From Deltaproteobacteria bacterium (lineage in GTDB: Bacteria; Desulfobacterota; Desulfobacteria; Desulfobacterales; SURF-15), in contig JAHEHB010000141.1 in assembly GCA_024644775.1 (NCBI GenBank), forward strand, positions 1 through 12,275: DNA of 12,275 bases. Direction: 5' to 3'. Each line of letters opens with the position of its first letter. The first letter of the stretch is position 1. Of this stretch, positions 7,676 through 12,275 are shown piece after piece. The position numbers and the translations under genes are program-made. A model generated the notes under the pieces. The model was not told where the DNA came from and did no database searches. It saw only the letters and a list, made by a program, of their open reading frames with translations.

Positions 7676-8542
7676 ATGAAATATCCCCTTTTCTCCCCCA
7701 ACTTTCAAAAGCACCACTCGCTAGTCAGCCAAAAAAACCTTTTTCTGGAGGTCTTCCATAAGCGTTCTCACTTGCACAGTTTTTTACTTATTCCTGCGGA
7801 CACTGCCCCATCTTGGTTTTATCGTCCCTTTGCAAATATTTTGTTTTCTCTAGGGCACAACATTTTTATAATGAATTATTTTGATCCTGCAACTGTCAAT
7901 GGCAATAGAGAGTATCGAACGTTTGATTCACTGACGTATTTGGACCGTTTGTGGCGTACCGTTGCGTATATTAAACAAGAATTTAGCATTCACAAACTTA
8001 CCTATATTGGGCATAGCAGGGGCGGATATATTGTTCAGAAGTTTTTGGAACAAAACCAAAAATCTAACACGAGCGCAATTCTTATTAATTCTTTTTTTAC
8101 CGGCCCGCAGATGCCTCCCTTCCCTGTTACTGCAAAGTTGGTTTATCATGCTTTGCCCAGTTTGTGGAAGGGGTGCCTGAAATTCCCAAAAAGTTATTAC
8201 CTTGATCGCTTTTTTAATGAATCCAGCTTTTCTGCTGACATATTGAATCATTTGTATGAAGGGTCCAATCCTATCCCATCTCGATTTTTTTCCTTGCCTG
8301 CGCCTATTCAATATCACAGGTTCACAAAGGGGACTTACATTTATATATTTATTTCGCTCAAAGACCATGCACTTCCAGCTTCCTATCAGACAAGATGCGC
8401 TGAGATTCTGAAAGCCAGTTTTTCAGGTCATTTGGATGTACGGATAAATGAAAAACCAGGCAACCACTTTTCGTTGATTGAGTCACCGAAGGACTTATCA
8501 CGGTGTATTGCAGATGATGTAATCCCTTTCCACCTTGAATAA
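7676..8542 (+). CDS. Alpha/beta hydrolase, substrate unknown
   Basis: A 288-residue serine hydrolase of the alpha/beta fold. The nucleophile elbow is YIGHSRGG with Ser114. The acid is most likely Asp230 (SLKDHALP) and the base His264 (GNHFSLIESP), giving a complete triad in the expected order and spacing. Residues around 140-215 form a variable lid rich in Phe, Pro and Tyr, which suggests a hydrophobic substrate. There is no signal peptide, so it is probably cytoplasmic. The start is ATG 7676; there is no good ribosome-binding site, and the run ATGAAATGAAA offers a nearby out-of-frame ATG. The gene is AT-rich. It diverges from the methyltransferase gene, and the REP-associated transposase relic follows it. 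Esterase, lipase-like and thioesterase activities are all possible. Confidence 0.85.
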   Translation: MKYPLFSPNFQKHHSLVSQKNLFLEVFHKRSHLHSFLLIPADTAPSWFYRPFANILFSLGHNIFIMNYFDPATVNGNREYRTFDSLTYLDRLWRTVAYIKQEFSIHKLTYIGHSRGGYIVQKFLEQNQKSNTSAILINSFFTGPQMPPFPVTAKLVYHALPSLWKGCLKFPKSYYLDRFFNESSFSADILNHLYEGSNPIPSRFFSLPAPIQYHRFTKGTYIYIFISLKDHALPASYQTRCAEILKASFSGHLDVRINEKPGNHFSLIESPKDLSRCIADDVIPFHLE

Positions 8543-8705
8543 TGGACCAGCGGGCGCATTTGAACAGAAACCTACGATTTTGGATTGGGGCCTATTTTTC
8601 CTGCTGATCACGGCCATTTTCAAACCCAGCCAGAATAGACAAAAATACCATAAACATGACACAACCAGTATTTTAGCGATATTAGCCTTGGTGGAACTCT
8701 GCTGA
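8535..8705 (+). other. Short open frame overlapping the hydrolase 3' end, doubtful
   Basis: From TTG 8535 to TGA 8703-8705 there are 56 codons, including a hydrophobic stretch (LDWGLFFLLITAIF) that could span a membrane. There is no ribosome-binding site and the start is non-ATG. It is in the same frame as the transposase relic that begins right after its stop, so it may simply be the degraded upstream part of that relic or of another dead gene. I do not think it is a working gene. Confidence 0.15.
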
Positions 8706-9014
8706 GGTGGAGTATCAGGTTATTTTTTAATTACCGGATACGGGCGGGAAAGGCAAGAAAAACCAGTTGCCGGAGCAATTGATAGTCGAGTTATAGAAAA
8801 AGAGCGGAAAAATGATTTTGAACTAAACCGCCTAAGACGATTCAGATATCGAAGTCGCTACTTTACGGATTCAGGAATTATCGGCACCAAAGAATTTGTT
8901 TCCGTCAACTATCGCAGATTCAAAGATCACTTTATGTCCAAAAGGGGTAAGATCCCCAGACCGATAGCGGGTTTGGATGGATTTTTTTCGTTAAAAAGCT
9001 TGGCGGATATCTGA
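8706..9014 (+). pseudogene. Relic of a REP-associated (Y1/IS200-like) transposase, C-terminal part
   Basis: An open frame of 102 codons ending at TGA 9012-9014, with no usable start codon. It encodes RVIEKERKNDFELNRLRRFR, then YRSRYFTDSGIIGTKEFVS, then FKDHF and GLDGFFSLKSLAD. I recognise the pattern RxRYFxDSGxxGxKEFV...GLDGxxSLKxL as the C-terminal part of REP-associated tyrosine transposases (RAYTs) of deltaproteobacteria. The N-terminal catalytic domain, with its HUH and Tyr motifs, is absent. Near 8670-8750 another frame reads LGGTLLRWSIRLFFNYRIR, which fits the preceding segment of the same family and points to a frameshift around 8735. The element is dead. No REP palindromes were recognised next to it. 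Confidence 0.6.
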
Positions 9015-9349
9015 CGATTGAGATCCAGAAAAATCTTTTAAATAAAATCAAAATGCCTTTATTAGTAGCCAAAACAGCAATCACATCATTTTGAAATAGT
9101 ACAGTATGCCCTCTTTTATTGCCCTGCGTCGATATAAAAGCGCTGAAAGATCGTTGCGATCAGATTCGTAAATTACGACATCGCTGACAGCCATTATCCC
9201 CTGACACTCAGACAAATCATACGAGTAGATTCGATATCCTATTATTCAAAATATTAAGTACCTGTCTTTTTTTTCCTTTTTTTGTACCGTTGCCACTCAC
9301 AACCAATATCTCATTAAATTTGTTAATAGTCGGGCTGTGTCCAAAGATG

Positions 9350-9377
9350 TAAACGTAATATTCAATTACTACGTTTA
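9350..9377. repeat. Inverted repeat, 8-bp arms
   Basis: TAAACGTA (9350-9357) and TACGTTTA (9370-9377) are exact complements around a 12-bp AT-rich loop. There is no T-run after it, so it is more likely a protein-binding dyad than a terminator. It lies about 270 bp upstream of the C2-like gene. Confidence 0.4.
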
Positions 9378-9412
9378 TGTGCATATTTTCTTTACAATAT
9401 GAAATTCCCCAA

Positions 9413-9428
9413 TGATGTCAAAACATCA
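9413..9428. repeat. Short hairpin, 6-bp arms
   Basis: TGATGT-CAAA-ACATCA: perfect 6-bp arms with a 4-nt loop, 36 bp after the previous dyad. Its significance is unknown. Confidence 0.3.
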
Positions 9429-9514
9429 CCAAGACTCCCTATTTAATAACCTTGATACCGTAAATAATAGAAGATTAAGTACATTTGGAAAGATAACTTT
9501 TGGAGCTTTAGTTT

Positions 9515-9592
9515 ATGGCATGGAACATGCGTAAACTAACGCTGCGGGGGATGTTCATTGCGAGTATCATTCTTTACGAAATAAGCTTGTAG
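9515..9592 (+). other. Possible 25-residue small ORF upstream of the C2-like gene
   Basis: An ATG at 9515 with GGAG 9 nt upstream opens a 25-codon frame ending at TAG 9592. The product starts MAWNMRKLTLRGMF and then has a hydrophobic IASIILYEISL tail, as in a tiny membrane or leader peptide. A frame this short can arise by chance; only the ribosome-binding site supports it. Confidence 0.15.
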
Positions 9593-9647
9593 TGTTGGTG
9601 TCTAACGAAACGAGCGGAAAAAATTTCCTAAATGAAAGGAGTCTATC

Positions 9648-10358
9648 ATGGCAGTATTAGATCTTCGTGGGATTATCTGCGACAAAACGCAGGAGGCCGT
9701 TGACGAACCTTACCTGAGAGTTTTCGTAGATAGAGGTGAGCACTCATCGGATAGATGGGGTTGGGGGCCAGTAAGCATGGATGATGGGGACGCAAGAAGC
9801 ATTAACTGGTCAAGGATATTTCATGAAAGGATTCGGATAGAACTATGGGAACATGATCGGGTTGGCAGAGATGATCACATAGGTGATTTGTCGTTAGTCG
9901 CTACTGATGAATGGGGTAGTGAACAGAGTCACCGACTCGCTGGCCGACGTGCGATTTATAGACTGATCTACGCTGTGAACCCGCGGCGTGACGAACGATT
10001 CGTGCTGGACCCTCTTTCTTTGCGTTGCAACGATGCGCAGGAGCGTACAGATGAACCGTATCTTGTCGCAAATGGTGTCACGGTATGGGGTCCAGCGAGT
10101 ATGAGAACAGGTCAGTCGCAGGATATTGAAGGAGAGGAGCCCATCTATTTTAGCGGGGGCGGGAATGCAATAGTCGAGCTTTGGGAGCGTGATCGTTCAC
10201 GGTCCGAACGTATAGGGAATTCGCTACGAATCGATGAAAGGCTTGCCCGTATTTACGCGGAAAATCCGAGGGAGAATCACAGGCATGTCTTTCACGGCGA
10301 TAGAGGCATTCCGGGAGATGCAACGTATACGTTAACCTACAGTGTATCTCGTGTATAA
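9648..10358 (+). CDS. Tandem C2-like repeat protein, function unknown
   Basis: A 236-residue protein made of two copies of one beta-rich domain (about residues 4-110 and 123-234). Each copy has an acidic D-E-P-Y-L motif (19-23 and 135-139), a WGPxSM motif (39-44 and 147-152), then ELWExDR (65-71 and 177-183) followed by an Ile-Gly pair. The ELWxxD...D.IG pattern resembles the third Ca2+-binding loop of C2 domains. The Asp pair after it in copy 1 (Asp75-Asp76) is Ser-Glu in copy 2 (186-187), so copy 2 may bind metal less well. There is no signal peptide or membrane segment. The start is ATG 9648 with AAAGGAG 8 nt upstream. The gene stands alone, has more GC than the DNA before it, and ends in a strong terminator. 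I recall similar domains in uncharacterised proteins of cyanobacteria and actinobacteria; transfer is possible but unproven. Confidence 0.75.
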   Translation: MAVLDLRGIICDKTQEAVDEPYLRVFVDRGEHSSDRWGWGPVSMDDGDARSINWSRIFHERIRIELWEHDRVGRDDHIGDLSLVATDEWGSEQSHRLAGRRAIYRLIYAVNPRRDERFVLDPLSLRCNDAQERTDEPYLVANGVTVWGPASMRTGQSQDIEGEEPIYFSGGGNAIVELWERDRSRSERIGNSLRIDERLARIYAENPRENHRHVFHGDRGIPGDATYTLTYSVSRV

Positions 10359-10372
10359 GTGCCCCTGAAGCC

Positions 10373-10408
10373 AAACCCCGTAACCTGCTGATTTCAGTTA
10401 CGGGGTTT
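10373..10408 (+). terminator. Hairpin terminator after the C2-like gene
   Basis: A perfect 12-bp stem (10373-10384 with 10397-10408) around a 12-nt loop, with a GC-rich centre (CCCCG/CGGGG) and an A-run on the left giving a T-run on the right (GGGGTTT). It starts 15 bp after the stop codon. The A/T-flanked symmetry means it could also work on the opposite strand. Confidence 0.8.
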
Positions 10409-10838
10409 ACCCTTCGGGAGCTGGAGATCGGCTGGAATACGTGCCCCGTATTCACATGAGCGCCATTCGTTGCCGGCGCCGAGCAGAGCGAGTTCACCAG
10501 CCCCTTGCATTCCCATCCTTAACCAGTTTCCGCTTGACAATCCCCAGCCTCATTAAGTAATGAAAATTTCAGATGAACACACGTAATTATGGTGTCAAAA
10601 AAAAATACCGCCTGAAAAAACACGATTCCCTGGTACGCCCCAATATTCAAGTGAACGTAATCATGTCTTTTTATCGCCTTGTCCTCCTCACGCAATTCCT
10701 CCCACCCACGCCAGAGGTGGATCTTCGACAGGGGAGTTCCTCTGTCGGTAATAAACCTTTCTGTTGATTTACAATAGAAGTTTTCATATACAAAACTCAT
10801 TAACCAGGTCCCAAAATACGTAAAAGGAAAGGATAAAG
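10409..10838. other. 430-bp intergenic stretch, no convincing gene
   Basis: A minus-strand frame (10519-10800, 93 codons) and an overlapping plus-strand frame (10573-10767) exist. Neither has a good ribosome-binding site or a recognisable domain, and the minus-strand one covers the apparent promoter of the MaoC-like gene. The left part (10409-10510) is GC-richer than the rest, so the stretch may be a patchwork of old insertions. Confidence 0.45.
10764..10792 (+). promoter_or_regulatory. Probable sigma70-type promoter for the MaoC-like gene
   Basis: TTGATT (10764-10769), a 17-bp AT-rich spacer, then TATACA (10787-10792), about 46 bp before the start codon. Each hexamer matches the consensus at four or more positions and the spacing is optimal. 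The right block can therefore be expressed independently of the upstream genes. Confidence 0.45.
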
Positions 10839-11291
10839 ATGCGGGAGGGATTGTGCTTTGAGGATTTTTTATCAGGCAAAACGCTAGATACCCAGCGAAG
10901 AACCGTCACGGAAACCGATTTGGTTAACTTTTCGACTTTATGTGGCTTTTTTGAGCCGCTCTTTATGGATCAACCCTATGTAGAAACAAAATCTCCCTTT
11001 AAAAATCGCATCATACCCGGTGCATTGACATTTTCACTCGCGGAAGGCTTAACCATACTATCCGGCATCCTCCATAAAACGGGAATGGCATTTCTGGGAG
11101 TGGAGATGGAAGTTCTGAAACCGGTTTTTATCGGAGATACAGTAACCGTCGAGATCGAAATCATAGAAAAAAGAGAAACCAAAAAAACAGATCGAGGCAT
11201 CATAACGTTTTTGCATCGAGTCGTTAATCAAGATAACGTGCTGGTAATGCAATATAAAATCAAACGGATGATCAGACGAAAGGCGAGCTAA
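10839..11291 (+). CDS. MaoC-like hotdog-fold protein lacking the hydratase catalytic pair
   Basis: A 150-residue single-domain protein of the MaoC/(R)-specific enoyl-CoA hydratase family. The fold signature is clear: TETDLVNFSTLCGFFEPLFM near 24-43, NRIIPGALTFSLAEGL (56-71), and FLGVEMEVLKPVFIGDTVTV later in the domain. In working hydratases the loop reads G-D-x-N-P-L-H, where Asp and His activate water. Here it is G-F-F-E-P-L-F, so the Asp is Phe37 and the His is Phe42, and the usual His in the following R-I-x-H-G is Pro60. Hydration of enoyl-CoA by the known mechanism is therefore unlikely. The hotdog fold and CoA-pocket strands look intact, so it may bind an acyl-CoA or have another activity such as thioesterase. 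The start is ATG 10839 with AAGGAAAGGA just upstream. The CoA-transferase-like gene follows 278 bp downstream. Confidence 0.85.
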   Translation: MREGLCFEDFLSGKTLDTQRRTVTETDLVNFSTLCGFFEPLFMDQPYVETKSPFKNRIIPGALTFSLAEGLTILSGILHKTGMAFLGVEMEVLKPVFIGDTVTVEIEIIEKRETKKTDRGIITFLHRVVNQDNVLVMQYKIKRMIRRKAS

Positions 11292-11385
11292 ATCAGACAG
11301 GTTTTACAGGCTCAAACGTTTACAAATGGCGCTTTTCGATTGCAAGCATTCGGTTTGCCCGTTAGCCAGCCAGTTCTTCCCGGTC

Positions 11386-11407
11386 ATTGACGATTTTCGA
11401 TTGACGA
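11386..11407 (+). repeat. Direct repeat of ATTGACGA, 14-bp period
   Basis: ATTGACGA at 11386-11393 and again at 11400-11407, separated by TTTTCG, about 160 bp upstream of the CoA-transferase-like gene. The TTGACG in each copy also resembles a -35 box. It could be a tandem binding site; nothing else supports this. Confidence 0.25.
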
Positions 11408-11569
11408 ATTAAGGTATTCTATCAATTTGAAATGCTGGCTTTCCGATAATTTATTATTCCAATAATCCGGTAGCGTATTATTTATATCAACGAGTTACTG
11501 GTTAAAAGACTTCATTTAAGACGACGTACAGTATACATGCGGCGTTTCTATTAAGTGTTACAAAAAACT

Positions 11570-12275
11570 ATGAAAAGAATTAAAGCCGAGAATCTTGCTG
11601 AAATCATTGGTCCCAGGGCAAAAATTGGGCTTGGAAACGCATGTGCGGAACCTCAGACTCTTATCGACGCCCTCATTGAATCGAGAGAAGTGTATGAATC
11701 CATTGAGATTTACGGAATGATACATTACTGGACCGATCGGTTTCTCAAATACAATTTGAAAGAAAAATTCAGATTAAAATCGTTTATGGTGGACCGATAC
11801 ACCATGGCGGGAATCAAACAGGGATTTGTCGATTATATTCCGTGTCGGTATTCCGGGATACCGGAATTATTCCTAAACGATACCATCCAACTGGATATGG
11901 CTTTGATTTCTGTCTCACCTCCCGATTCTAAAGGTAACTGCACCTTTGGTGTCTCTTCAGATTTCACCATCGCCATGGCCAAGAAAGCAAAAACGGTCAT
12001 CGCTGAAATCAATGAACAAATGCCGCGAGTTTACGGAGAAAATATCATAAACTTAAATGAGATCGATTATGAGATCGAGACCGATAGACCACTTCCTCAG
12101 GTTCATACCCCCGAGCTCACAGATCGAGATTTGAAAATCGGCGAGAATGTTAGCGAACTCATTGATGAGGGAGCCACCATCCAAATTGGAATCGGTAGAC
12201 TTAGCGAAGCCTCGTTGGCATCGTTTCATGGAAAAAGAGGGTTGGGCGTCCATTCCGGACTCTTGACCGATGGCA
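11570..12275 (+). CDS. Acetyl-CoA hydrolase / 4-hydroxybutyrate CoA-transferase family protein (partial, C-terminus cut off)
   Basis: The first 235 residues of a family I/Cat2-like CoA-transferase (usual length about 430). The N-terminal domain has AKIGLGNACAEPQTLIDALI (17-36), then DMALISVSPPDSKGNCTFG and EINEQMPRVYG, all typical of the AbfT/Cat2/acetyl-CoA hydrolase group. The C-terminal domain opens with ATIQIGIGRLSEASL and LGVHSGLLTDG. In characterised 4-hydroxybutyrate CoA-transferases the latter reads LGIHTEMFSDG, and its Glu forms the CoA thioester. Here Gly230 takes that place, so either the chemistry differs or this is a separate subgroup. The start is ATG 11570. No Shine-Dalgarno sequence precedes it (TTACAAAAAACT), so translation may be weak or the true start may differ slightly. 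It probably acts with the MaoC-like protein, though 278 bp separate them. Confidence 0.88.
   Translation, partial: MKRIKAENLAEIIGPRAKIGLGNACAEPQTLIDALIESREVYESIEIYGMIHYWTDRFLKYNLKEKFRLKSFMVDRYTMAGIKQGFVDYIPCRYSGIPELFLNDTIQLDMALISVSPPDSKGNCTFGVSSDFTIAMAKKAKTVIAEINEQMPRVYGENIINLNEIDYEIETDRPLPQVHTPELTDRDLKIGENVSELIDEGATIQIGIGRLSEASLASFHGKRGLGVHSGLLTDG

Larger units (their letters stand above)
9015..9647. other. 633-bp AT-rich stretch without a convincing gene
   Basis: No long frame on either strand looks coding. It holds two perfect hairpins (9350-9377 and 9413-9428), a tiny frame with a ribosome-binding site at 9515-9592, and a short plus-strand fragment ending at about 9188 (reading DIKALKDRCDQIRKLRHR, then a stop) that could be a dead gene end. 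It probably contains decayed insertion material plus the control region of the C2-like gene. Confidence 0.5.

Noticed and set aside
9130..9188. Short frame reading DIKALKDRCDQIRKLRHR before a stop
   Set aside because: It looks like a gene end, but it is too short and lacks a start or recognisable family.
10573..10767. 64-codon plus-strand frame in the same stretch
   Set aside because: It overlaps the frame above on the opposite strand, begins with a low-complexity Lys run and shows no domain.
10519..10800. 93-codon minus-strand frame between the C2-like and MaoC-like genes
   Set aside because: Weak ribosome-binding site, no recognisable domain, and it overlaps a good promoter for the MaoC-like gene on the other strand.

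Overview
The window looks like part of an anaerobic carbon-degradation locus. The likely host is a deltaproteobacterium (Desulfobacterota, sulfate-reducing or syntrophic). This is inferred from a Na+-translocating acyl-CoA decarboxylase next to a glutaryl-CoA-dehydrogenase-like flavoprotein, an oxygen-sensitive glycyl radical enzyme with its activase, and two transposase relics of types I associate with that group. No rRNA, tRNA or CRISPR array was seen.

Left block (1-2868, minus strand). Read in the direction of transcription: acyl-CoA dehydrogenase, small carboxymuconolactone-decarboxylase-family protein, short gamma-type membrane subunit, and sodium-pump decarboxylase beta subunit. The last gene runs off the left edge and its start overlaps the stop of the gamma gene. 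A simple reading is oxidation of glutaryl-CoA to glutaconyl-CoA without loss of CO2, then decarboxylation coupled to Na+ export. The alpha (carboxyltransferase) and biotin-carrier subunits would lie outside the window.

Centre left (3092-6414, plus strand). Transcribed divergently from the left block across a 223-bp region holding a perfect inverted repeat. It encodes a 794-residue glycyl radical enzyme (Cys438, Glu440, Gly770) and its radical-SAM activase, overlapping by 4 bp (ATGA). The enzyme has the Cys-x-Glu motif of the dehydratase/lyase branch, but its pocket residues differ from those I recall for glycerol dehydratase, so its substrate is unassigned.

Middle (about 6440-10410). An accessory segment that looks inserted. 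It starts with a relic of an integrase-core transposase and also holds a relic of a REP-associated (Y1-type) transposase. Between the relics are a SAM-dependent methyltransferase and an alpha/beta hydrolase, divergently transcribed. After about 630 bp without a convincing gene comes a protein made of two C2-like repeats, followed by a strong hairpin terminator.

Right block (10839-12275, plus strand). A MaoC-fold protein with its own promoter, then an acetyl-CoA hydrolase/4-hydroxybutyrate CoA-transferase-family protein cut by the right edge. Both have lost the catalytic residues known for their families. The left, centre-left and right blocks all suit CoA-thioester metabolism, and the middle segment seems to interrupt them.
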